A model generated the notes under the pieces. It saw only the letters and a list, made by a program, of their open reading frames with translations, was not told the origin of the DNA and did not search any database. Source: Lamellibrachia columna (lineage: Eukaryota; Annelida; Polychaeta; Sabellida; Siboglinidae). From it: a DNA stretch of 64,000 nt. The DNA lies in contig OY759268.1 in NCBI GenBank assembly GCA_963662155.1, forward strand, positions 11,259,935 through 11,323,934, written 5' to 3'. Shown here piece by piece: positions 48,480 through 64,000 of the stretch. The translations under genes were made by a program, and so were the position numbers. Each line of letters opens with the position of its first letter. Positions within the stretch are counted from its first letter, which is position 1.

Positions 48480-50530
48480 AAGACTCTTGCACTATCCAGT
48501 TAAATGTTGATAGGGCAATGCCAATGGCAATGACACATTCACGCTCCTAAAATCATGTACAACTGCCGGTTTCACGAAGCGTTCGATGGACGTTTGACGT
48601 GGATCACGTAACACTCGTGGAGACACGTAGAACGTGGCTAACAATTGTACGTACTATTATTCTGAGCTATGTGATCTGCGTCAAACGTCCACATGCATAA
48701 TATCCCAACCACGGAGAATTTCGAATATGTTTTAATGTACAAACCACCCCCCCCCCCGTGACCCCGGCACTACAAAATATCAGCCACATACATGCGAATA
48801 CGAGAGAACAGACATGCAGACAGACACACAGAGTCACAATTAAAGTAAGCCCTACTCTTTCATAGCCGAGGGGATAGGATGCAACCCTGTCACATTCCTG
48901 TTAAATTGTTACTTCTTTGAGCAGCTGTCGTCTGCGTGATCTGCTTTAGAATTCCACAGCTGCCGATGATGTAAGACAAAATCCTCTGGACAAAGCCCCA
49001 ACCCACCGGTTAACATAAAATTATGTTAACTATAAGCACACTGTCAACGTGCATGGAAGAAGCTCACATAGAAAAAGAAAAGACACTATTATCTGAGAAT
49101 CACAAAGTGCAGTCATGAAGTAAAGGGGACTTAATCCGAATCTGGGCTCAACATTGCACCCTGATAGATCGTTGTGGATAATAATATAATTATCAAGTTA
49201 CTATAATTCTGCATATTGTTTTTTTAGTCTGGGACCGTGGAGTCGCGAGTAAAACTAAAACACCTCCCACAAATCCCACCATTAGACCAACCTCCCGCGT
49301 CCTACCAATTATTAGGACCAACCTCTCACTTCCTGTCCCATCCTCTCATTTGTCGAATGTGGTAGGCCTACGGAACCGTAGGCTACCTAGATAGGCTATA
49401 GCTAGCTGTATGATCCATTCGCTTGCTTCGGATAATTTGTTTAGAAGATAATTAATGGTCCGCTAGCCGCGCTGAGATATAATTAATTTCCATATAATAA
49501 AAATAAAGTATGAAATAACACATATGAACTGAAGTGAATGTAATATTGGTGCATTGATTGAACAACATTAATAATCATTGAATGCTCATCCTCGCCACAG
49601 GGAGGCTGTAGAGTACAACATGCTAAAAAGCTGATTGTTCAGTTGCTCTGTTGGGAAACGAGATTACGAGCTCGATTTTTTAGGCCAGCATACGGAAACT
49701 TAATTAATTATAATGTTTAAGTATATATAGTTGTATACCCGTCGGCGATTGTCGGACGGGTATTGATGGGCATTTCTTAGAAATGCTCATTGAAGTAGAC
49801 CGCGGGCGTGCCCGTTTCCCAGAAACACGTCGATCAAGACAGCAAATGCGACGAAGTACATTATTATACGTATTGTTACACGTTCTTTCATACACGTGAT
49901 TAAGCGTATACATCCATACATTGGGTGGGATAGCAACTGACATGTCAGCGTTTCAACAGGTCGAATAATTCATGCTCCCTCACCTGGCTCAAATCGTTGT
50001 CGTAAAAATCGAAAATATTGTCCACATTTTCTATGAATAAAGAAATATTACCTACATAACACAATGATACACTGTTTCCGTGTGCAGTCAAGAATTAAGA
50101 AAATATTATATAACATCGTGTAAATTTTTTTGCTGTTTGCGCCATGTGCCAACGTTTCTAACATCCGGGCACCTGCCTTTCCTACTCATCGTCTAAACGG
50201 GTGAGACTGGCGTTACATGTGCCATCAAAATCCACATTATATCTCCGCATTACAGTCTCATCAACTAATTCTGCCAATACTAGCGGAAAACCATAAGATA
50301 ATCAAATGCATAATGTATTTCATCAATAAAATTTTAAATGTGAATTTGAGTGAATTATGTGATTCTACTGGTGAGCGCAATGGCAGGAAGCCATAGGCTT
50401 CGTTATGTGCACGCTGATTGTGATGGCTTTAAAATATTGCGTCGACACGTTGTCCATGGTATGTGAATGGTACGATACTTGATGAATGCTGACGTCGCAT
50501 GATTTGAGCAAATGGTTTTGCGCTTTCAGT
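48480..50530. other. RPL8 upstream region
   Basis: No coding gene recognised. An upstream non-coding RPL8 exon is likely here because the start codon follows an acceptor-like CTTTCAG (50524-50530), but its position and the TSS cannot be fixed by eye. Confidence 0.4.
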
Positions 50531-50536
50531 AGCACG

Positions 50537-55900
<5,364 letters not shown>

Positions 55901-55919
55901 CTTCTTGTACATTTGACAA

Positions 55920-55925
55920 AATAAA
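55920..55925 (+). terminator. RPL8: RPL8 poly(A) signal
   Basis: AATAAA only 19 nt after the stop, giving the very short 3' UTR typical of ribosomal protein mRNAs. A T/G-rich element follows (TGTGTCTGTGG). Confidence 0.75.
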
Positions 55926-55929
55926 CCTG

Positions 55930-57145
55930 TGTCTGTGGACTTCTGCTTCTCCTTGTCATGTTGCCTTCTAGGCATGAATGTCTCCAGTATTTCATTGGTG
56001 GCAATGCTGGAGAACGTAGGGAGTTGGGGATGGATCAGTAATTCATGACATACAAATGAAGTGATTTTGAGATGGTCCCCAACATTTCTGGGAAACATCT
56101 TTTGTGTTGGCATTCTTGAGAAAAAATTACAGAATTTGGATAATGTTGCCCATTAGTTTGGTGAGAGAATATATATTGGAAAAGTTTATTGACTCCAAAT
56201 TTACGCGAAGTAATAAAAACGTAATAATATCCTCACAGTTGGCAGTAACACAATCTTGTATAACAATGTGCAAGTTTAAATTTGTGTATCTTGAGGAAAA
56301 AATTACATAAAGTATTTTATTGTAATTGAAAAACTAAATATGAAAACTGCATTAACACGAATATTCCCTTCTGCTAACTGGTTAAATGCTGAAGTTGTTG
56401 CTTTTCAGAAAAGTACACATTTGTGAACAGCATTAAAAATATCACCTGGTCACCAATGAGAAAATAAACTGATTTGTACCCTGACTACAAAACCATACAG
56501 AAACCTGTATGGCATGCAGCTGAATTTTGGAATATTTCTTAAACCCTTCAGAAAGTGGCCAGTAAAATCGTATTCCTGTTCCCCAGACTGCTGATTATGG
56601 GTATCAAAATTAATTTGTGGGTGGCTGCAATTTTGAAGCTTACTCAAAAAATATTTATAATCGCAAGGAAACCTTTGTTTTGTTGTTGATTGATCTATGA
56701 AATTACATTACTGGTATATGTTATATGTGGGGAGGTTACCATGTTTTTAGTGAATTCGTACGGACAGTTAATATGACAAAAATAAATTATGTTGAGTCAC
56801 CTTTAACTTTTTCTGTTTGTTTTATGTCCAAGGATAATAATGCGATACCCAGCAGAGCTTATATGGAAATTATTTACATTGATTAGGGGGTGGGAGGTAG
56901 TTTGGCAACCAATCATTCAAAGCATTTTGCCAGCCATCTATTTTTAATTCATAATGAAGTTGTGGCAGTGGCGATATGGTGACTCCACCGTTGGGAGTGT
57001 GTTATAACGGTGTGAGTAATAAGATGGCGCCACTACCACAGCTTCGATTATCCGAGGTGTGGCGCCACCGTTTGTCACAAAAGCTGTACTTTACGTTGTG
57101 ACTGAAATTTTTTATCACTCGGATTCTGGGTGATACACAAAACGT
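55930..57145. other. Downstream of RPL8, no gene recognised
   Basis: AT-rich unique sequence. A patch at 56955-57075 has repeated GTGGCGCCACCGTT/ATGGCGCCACTACC motifs, also seen near 35800. Confidence 0.45.
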
Positions 57146-57150
57146 GAACT

Positions 57151-58714
57151 ATTAGCCATAATATCACAAATGACAAACACAATCTGTCCACTGAAAAATA
57201 TCGCTAATTAAAGAGAAAGGTGGAACAATTGGTATGAATTTAAAGCTACTGGACATAGCTGATTAGCTATACCAATACGTGAAACATGTACCACGGTAGG
57301 TCAGATTTAAGGTGATAAGGTCAAAATCCTATTTTAGCGAAACAGTGGGAGGCAGTGTATTTCTGCAAACATTAAATGTTTATTTGTGACAACTGGTCGG
57401 GTTATCTTTTAGGATGTATTATCTTACACAAAATCGTTGTTGCCATTTTTTCTGACTAGCTTCCGACACCTTGCTCTTATTTTTTTAGTTTTACCCCATT
57501 CAGCACACGGATTTGCTCCATATGAGCACCCCACACCTGCTATATATATTAATTGTGCCCCTTTAATTAAAACATGTTTTGTTTTGCTATTGTGACACCC
57601 ACTGGCATTACTCTGTCATTTTGAGTCATTTGGCATCTCTCTATGGGTGCAGGTTTTAATTTCCTGACCAAAAGACCCTGTTAGGTCGCGAGTCAATATT
57701 TTGTCAAAACAAATACATAGATAATATTGTAACCTGTAACCATAGTACAATGGGTTTTTGATATTGTGACACCCACTTGCAGTACTCCTGTCATTCGGAG
57801 CCATTTATCATCTCTCTGTGCAGGCACTGATTTCCTGGCCAAAAACATCACCCACCCTGCAAAGTCGCGAGAATTTGTTTTCTTCATAAAATTAATCCCA
57901 GTCATATTGAGTCATTGTGTGCATCTCTCTGTGAGTGCAAGCATTTCCTGGCCAAAAACTTCTACCATGTAACGACACGAGTGCCTATGTTGTCAAACAA
58001 ATACACAGTGAGATAAAGGTGGACCCCTTTAAGCAAGTGACATTTGTTTTATTGTGCCACTGTCCATCATCCAGTGACATTACCCTTGGTAATTTTGAGC
58101 TATTTTGCATCTCTCTATCGGCGCTGGTGTCGATATCTTGGCAAAAATCTCCCTCCACTTTTGAAAAAAATGTACTCGCGACATTACAGGGGACGTTTAG
58201 GCCAGAATATCAATATCTGCACCTACAGAGCTATGTCACGTGGCTCAAGATAATCACGCGTAATGATAGTGGATATTGCAGCAGCAAACCAACCCAATAT
58301 CAAAAAGGATGGATAAATAGTTACAATGTTATCTTAATAAGTATTTGTTTGACAAAATAGGCACTGGCAACCTTACAGAGTGGGGTAGTGTTTTCGCCAG
58401 AAAATCAATACCTGCGCTCACAGAGATATGCCAAATTGCTCAAAATGACCAGGAGTAAAGTCAGTGCGTGTCTCAGTAATAAAACCCCATTGTAATATGG
58501 TCAAAAGGTTACAACGATACATTGATATGTAATTGTTCGACAAAATATAGACTCGCGACCAAATAGGTTTGGGTGGTGTTTTGACCAGGAAATAAAAACG
58601 CCAGTGTCAAAAATAAAAAGTTGACCTTTTGACCCCAAAAGTACACCTTTCTCTTTAATGACCGATATTTTTCAGTGGGACAATTGTGTTTGTCATTTGT
58701 GATGCTATTGCTAA
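57151..58714. mobile_element. Large foldback element with repeated internal units
   Basis: The left end ATTAGCCATAATATCACAAA ... CCACTGAAAAATATCGCTAA is mirrored at the right end (58640-58714). Inside, left-arm blocks TTTCCTGACCAAAAGACCCT, GTCGCGAGTCAATATTTTGT and GTACAATGGGTTTTTGATAT reappear inverted at 58490-58610. Each arm also holds several degenerate direct units of about 160-200 bp (CATCTCTCT ... TTTCCTGGCCAAAA ... CGCGA). No transposase. Confidence 0.75.
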
Positions 58715-58719
58715 CCGGT

Positions 58720-60380
58720 TTTTTATTTGTCATGTTGCAGTGACTGGACGGCGGAATTAATGAATGAACCTATGTGATTTCAACCCAATGACCAACAGTC
58801 TATAATACATCTCACCCATGTAGCCTCGTTGTGACAAACGCACACAGGGAAACTAGGGGATTTTTGACATGTTGTTCAATATGATATTTTGCAACTGTCC
58901 TGAAAAAATTGCTTTGTACTGTTTATTTATATGTTCAACCCTAATGCTCCTGGACTATTATTTTCACAGGAACGCATCACTTGGTACACATCACTTGGTA
59001 CACATCACTTGGTGTTGTACGTATTCCACGTAACTAGACATTGCTTCTTGAATCTTGCCAGCCTCTCACTATACAGCCATTGTTTTTGAAACTACTCATT
59101 TGTTTAAGGTTGACAAATCATTCACGTGTTATCACTTAATACGTGGAACACTGTTACCTGTTTAAGAGTCATCGACAAAGCATGGGAAACGAACACACCA
59201 GGCCATTCTGTAATATACAATTCCAGAATGGTTCTGTCACGCGCCAGATGTCGTGTCATTGTTTAAGAAAGTGCACCATTGTTACTGTTAATACCATCTA
59301 TACTCTACTAACCTGTTGCGTATGGGGGAGGGGGGGGGCATTGGGCCATGCACCCCTCGGCTTACGTTTTTGTATATTTTAGTTGTACGGAATATGTTGC
59401 GCTACTACATGGTAAACTAATGGGTGATTAAGCTTGAGCCCCTAGCGAGATCCTAAATACGCCACTGCTTCTAACATCTTAGTTTTATGCGAATTATTTG
59501 TTATTTATCGTAAGTCGGTTTCAGTGATATGAACAAATAAAACACAGCTAATAATTATTTGGCATGTCATTCCAGTGCACTTTCCTTTCCTCTCCTTTGT
59601 AGTTCCAAAGGGTACACGAATCTTCAGTACCACCCTGGCCGTTATTCGGTTGTGTGGGCCCCCAGGCAGTGTACGTGAAGGGTCAATGGTGTTGTAATTC
59701 TGAAAATAAAGGCATTGCGTTCACCGTCAGTGCAATGGCAGACATAAAACCAATAAGCACATGTTGCTATTCACAAAACGTTTCTGTGAAACTTTTCTTA
59801 TCGAAGTCAGATTAAACGCCATTGTAGTAATGATGATCGGCATATTAAATACTTTTATTGGACATATATTTATATCTTAATAATGAGCTATGTGTTTGTG
59901 TCTGAGATAAATAATCCATATTATATTTCTGAAACACTGACGTCACCCATTCCGAGATATCCGACACTAATATCTTCAAAATGTTCGCTGTTACTTAAGT
60001 TTACATATAACCAACATATGATCGAACGTTTATATTAATATATTTGTGACACACGATGACTGTGTAGTGTATTTGCACATTTAATGTAAGGCACCATTTT
60101 TCGAAAATGCCACGTCTGGCAATCCCACGTAGTTTGTGATGTAGACCTAATATCATAAACAAATTGATTTATTACTTAAACAATGCATACACGATATTGC
60201 AATGTGAAGTTGAAAACTATGTTGATTGTTACTGAAGATAGCCTATTGGGAGTTTTGTTTCTTTGTCGTACTTTTAAATAATTAGTTGCCAACTTGCCAA
60301 GATATCTGATATTAAAAACTCGGACATTGTCCAACGGCTAACGCTTCAGCTTCAGTTCAGTGTCCCCTGAGAAGTGGAGT
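58720..60380. other. Intergenic, dispersed repeat end at 59332-59470
   Basis: TACATGGTAAACTAATGGGT and CCCCTAGCGAGATCCTAAAT at 59407-59455 recur inverted at about 63755-63825. Otherwise nothing recognised except three CACATCACTTGGTA units at 58975-59015. Confidence 0.5.
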
Positions 60381-60384
60381 TGGT

Positions 60385-60471
60385 GTTGGAATGAACAGGT
60401 CTGCCAGGGAATTACGTCTAAAGCGATTTGAGCGGTCCTACGAGCTGGATACCGCGCTAAATGAGAACGTA
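60385..60471 (+). mobile_element. SINE tail fragment
   Basis: GGAATGAACAGGTCTGCCAG, AAAGCGATTTGAGCGGTCCT and ATACCGCGCTAAATGAGAAC match the tail of the 6358-6698 SINE; the tRNA-like head is missing or unrecognisable. Confidence 0.65.
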
Positions 60472-62700
60472 CTGTCACGTAAAAACCGGTCAGGCCATAA
60501 TCGGTTTGGCCGGACCAGTTTTGGCCGCTAAAACTGGTCCGGCCGGACAACTTTTGGTCGTAAAAACTGATCCGGCCTGGATAAAACTAGTTCGACTGGA
60601 CGGATCAGTTTTGGCCGGCCAAAGCCTATCCGGCCGAACCAGTTTTGGCGGCCACAGTCGGTCCGACCGGACTGACTAACTTTACATACTAACTAGAAAT
60701 AAGTGTAGGGTAACCTGGGGCAAAACGGCCATACAAAATGGACAATAGTATGTTGTGTTTTGTATACATCGTGTCAAGACACACATAGTGCATGTGGGGC
60801 AAAACGGTCCCCATGCAAGACGATTCCTATGTCTTATTCCGCACGCACGTGGTCATAATGTATAAAATGTATTACACATGACCAATTATGTTTAATAAAT
60901 TTATTATAATATGAACGTTGTATAATTTACGTTCTGCCAACTTGTACGCTGTAATTATGATCGAATATTACTAAGCCAATATTATATTACATATGGATTG
61001 TAAGATGTATATTATATGTTAACTACAATTGAAATGTAACAACTATAATAACCTAATGTATTGCTATCATACCATTTGCATGTATATATTTTATGTCTAG
61101 GCAGTGGTTCGTTCATGTAAACGAAAACCATGGGGGAGGGAGCTATTGACCGTTTGCCCCAGGCGGAGGTCCGTCTTTAACATTAACATTAACATTAACA
61201 TGTCTTTAATTTTTTTTTATTCGGGTGGGATTGGTAAGAGAAGACGTTTGCAGATCGACTATATCTGTAGGTTGAATGTTCCATGTTCTTAATTCTCTGG
61301 AATAAAAAAAGAATAGGCATTTGTATCTAAGCGCATTTGTATCTGGATATAATTAATTGGATTGCTGTTTCGGATACGGTGGCATGGTACTATTAGGTAG
61401 GTAAGGTAGTGCTCAAAACATTTTGTGTTATGTTGTAAAGAAAGGCAAGTTGGTGTTGCAAGCGTCGTCTTTCTAGTGTTTGCCAATTTAGCCTTTGAAA
61501 GAGTTGTGTGACTTGGTCGTCGATGGTCGTTTATCGGAAGTGTTGCGTTGAATTTGTTCTAGTTTAGCAATGTTATTGCAAATATAGGGTTTCTATTCTG
61601 TTGATATATGCGTTAGTTTTGGTTGTACAGTCATACTGTAAGCTGGCTGTTTAATGTTTGGAATTAACTGATGGACGGAGAGTGCGTTTGAGAACGCAAA
61701 GACTTCGTTGATTTGGACGTGATAGGCTGGACATGTTTGTTCCATATTTTTTTATAGATAGGTAGCAGAGACATTTACAGGAGAAATGGAGAATTATGAT
61801 ATATGTAATGTGGGTAGAACTTTTTAATACACAAATAATCAGCAGCAAATTAAAAACAAGAAGTACGGAATTATGATTACGATATTTGTAGCACATTTGT
61901 GCACAACCAAGCAAACTGCTTATCAATGCCACTTGCGGCAGTTCGTGCACTGAACTCTATTTGAATTCGACAGCATTGGCATTCGACAGTCACAACACAC
62001 CTTAGATGTTGCTTTCGACTTAACCCGCGTGGACATCCTTCTCGTTATGTACACAGGGAACGTTGAAAATACTCCGGTTTCTAAACACTTAATCTAGTGT
62101 TCTCTCGTTGCAAATATACACTTGCCTGGAAGTTCTCCAAAGTGCCGTGGCAAATTAACACATGAACTTGTATACATGTATTGGTCATGTTTGTATAATT
62201 GTGTCATTGGCTTCACTCAACATAACACAGTAAATTAACACAACAACGACACACTACCTCAGCATCAGACAATCGTACTGTGTCTGTGTCAACCGGCGAA
62301 GGAAATTGCTAGCAAAGTTCGAGTATATTATTTGTATACAAAACCAGCATAAATTACATTACATTCAAGCACAATAGATGCAATACTTATATATTATCTC
62401 TCAGTGATGTTAACAGTCATTACACGAGACAAATATGACTGCAAATAGTGTCTTAGAACACTTGCCTGTGTTAAAACACATGATTTCCCGTCAGTACCTC
62501 TCAAAATTTACTCAGGTGGTACACCATTTTTGTAATAATAGGGCCTACAACTATTTTTAGTTAGTGTATAAAGCAAAAGTCGGTGTGGACCGACTTTGGC
62601 CGGCTAAAACTGGTCCGGCCGGACTAGTTTTATCCAGGCCGGACCAGTTTTGGCGGCCAAAACTTACCGATTTTGGCCCGGACCGATTTTTGCGTGACAG
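60472..62700. mobile_element. Foldback DNA element with CCGGCC-repeat termini
   Basis: Ends CTGTCACGTAAAAACCGGTC (60472 on) and, inverted, CTGTCACGCAAAAATCGGTC (ending 62700) match at 18 of 20 bases. Each terminal arm (60472-60680; 62580-62700) is built of repeated ACTGGTCCGGCCGGAC-type palindromic units. The 1.9-kb interior is AT-rich and without recognisable transposase; no clear target duplication was seen. Confidence 0.7.
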
Positions 62701-63128
62701 GACCATTGAGTGTCAGACGTAGTCTAAGCTATTTCTTATTTCACCGTTATTGTTTTCTTCCAACCTGTTCTCTATACAATGCTGGCGACTCTCCATCGAT
62801 TGCTGGCGACTCTGGGTGGCTGTGTTCGTGCGTTCGTTTGTGTATCATTGAATTAAGTAGAAATCGCATTACAGATGTATTGTCATTCATTATTTCATAC
62901 CCTATTCAATAATTTATATTCCATTCACAATTGTTTGTTGTGTGAGAATCCGGGGAATGAGTCCCCTTTGGTAACTAAAAAGTAAAGCTTAATATATGAA
63001 GCTGTATGAACTCCTACATTGTTATACACACTGTGTATCAGATATATAAGCATGTACAATCCAATTAATGTAACAACAGTAACATGTACGAGTGGCACTT
63101 GCTTTACGATCCACGCGTTTTTTGTTGT

Positions 63129-63348
63129 AACAACTTGCCCCGCATGCGGGACTAGTTGTCAAAGACGACCGCGCCCGGGAAACTTCACATATCTAACTAA
63201 CTATAATATGGAATATCATTGTCATGATACATTTTATTAAGACGAATGATCAATTTAATGTTTACGTTGACAGAAATAATACATCCTTCGTACTTTTCGC
63301 AAAAAATTACTTTAACTGAAAAATTTAACAACTAGCCCCGATCTCCCA
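63129..63348 (+). repeat. Dispersed repeat family C, copy 2
   Basis: Begins with the hairpin AACTTGCCCCGCATGCGGGACTAGTT (positions 63131-63156), contains GAAACTTCACATATCTAACT and ends TTAACAACTAGCCCCGATCT. Matches 47921-48147. Confidence 0.7.
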
Positions 63349-63929
63349 TAATATATTATATGCATCACACCATCAATCTTTTCTGTCCGTTTCCAACATT
63401 CCTGGCCAATTACATAAGGCGCAGCTGACATGTTTTTGGCAACTTTCTTTACGTGTGCAGTGTAAATACCCGCCGATAACGATGTCGTCAATGTTCGTTG
63501 CCAGCTATTCCGAATAGCGCCTGTTTGCTATTTAATAGACTATCACACATTAGCCGAAGTTACCCAAAGGCTACGTTACTCTCAGCGTCGGTGTGGAAAC
63601 AGTCTCGTGAAATAAATACAAGTAAGTGAAGTAACATGCATACAAGCTTTTAACAACAGTAAATGTTGTAATTGACTTACACAGCGTGTGTGTAAATTTC
63701 GCTAGATAAAAAAAAGTAAGGCGTTCCGGTTCAGCGCGTGTACACAACATCATCAATTACGTATCTAGGATCTCGCAAAGGGGGAAGCCAGGGGGCAAGC
63801 TTAGCTACCCATTAGTTTACCATGTTATAATGTACATAACAAAACAATACGCCACTTATCACGAAGACAGACGCTATAGTCACTCACTTGTATCACTGTC
63901 TCGGTTTGTATCTTTTGTATCATACGCAC

Positions 63930-63975
63930 ACAATCACACGCACGCACGCACGCACGCACGCACGTACGCACACAC
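63930..63975. repeat. (ACGC)n microsatellite at right edge
   Basis: CACGCACGCACGCACGCACG continuing to 63971, then ACACACCACCACC. Confidence 0.9.
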
Positions 63976-64000
63976 CACCACCACATGCACACGCAATCAC

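Overview
The window is animal nuclear DNA. It carries spliced genes with GT-AG introns of hundreds of bases to several kilobases, and it is AT-rich and crowded with minisatellites, foldback elements, MITEs, SINEs and transposon relics. Three conserved genes can be read exon by exon. The SINE tail type (an AAGCGCTTTGAG ... CGCTATATAAGAAC block), the protein sequences and the repeat load suggest a lophotrochozoan, most likely a mollusc. That placement is inference.

Left third (1-18.4 kb): the 3' half of a plus-strand UPF3 gene (nonsense-mediated decay factor), five exons from 1118 to 11382. It ends in the exon that encodes the exon-junction-complex-binding motif. Its introns hold a 39-bp array (1-1117), a 23-bp array, a long (TA)n tract, a piggyBac-like MITE, two tRNA-derived SINEs, and 18-, 30-, 60- and about 137-bp arrays. 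UPF3 is followed by 6-7 kb with no recognisable gene.

Middle (18.4-43.7 kb): a complete minus-strand DDX3/PL10/Belle DEAD-box RNA helicase gene of 17 coding exons. All intron phases agree and the protein is 813 aa. One intron contains an antisense, frameshifted Mutator-like transposase gene between short inverted termini (26245-30000). Two other introns carry three related sense-strand sequences that look like C/D-box snoRNA genes, one of them degenerate.

Right third (44-64 kb): a decayed DUF6589-type mobile-element gene and a LINE reverse-transcriptase relic come first. A complete six-exon RPL8 gene (259 aa) follows on the plus strand. RPL8 intron 1 holds a C/D-box snoRNA whose guide matches conserved LSU rRNA, plus a decayed second copy. 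Intron 3 holds three tandem copies of another C/D snoRNA. Beyond RPL8 there are two large inverted-repeat (foldback) elements and dispersed repeats, with no further recognisable gene.

The three host genes all act on mRNA or its translation: UPF3 in decay, DDX3 as initiation helicase, RPL8 in the 60S subunit. The most interesting signals are the intronic snoRNA clusters and the tandem arrays that sit beside, and sometimes contain copies of, splice acceptors.
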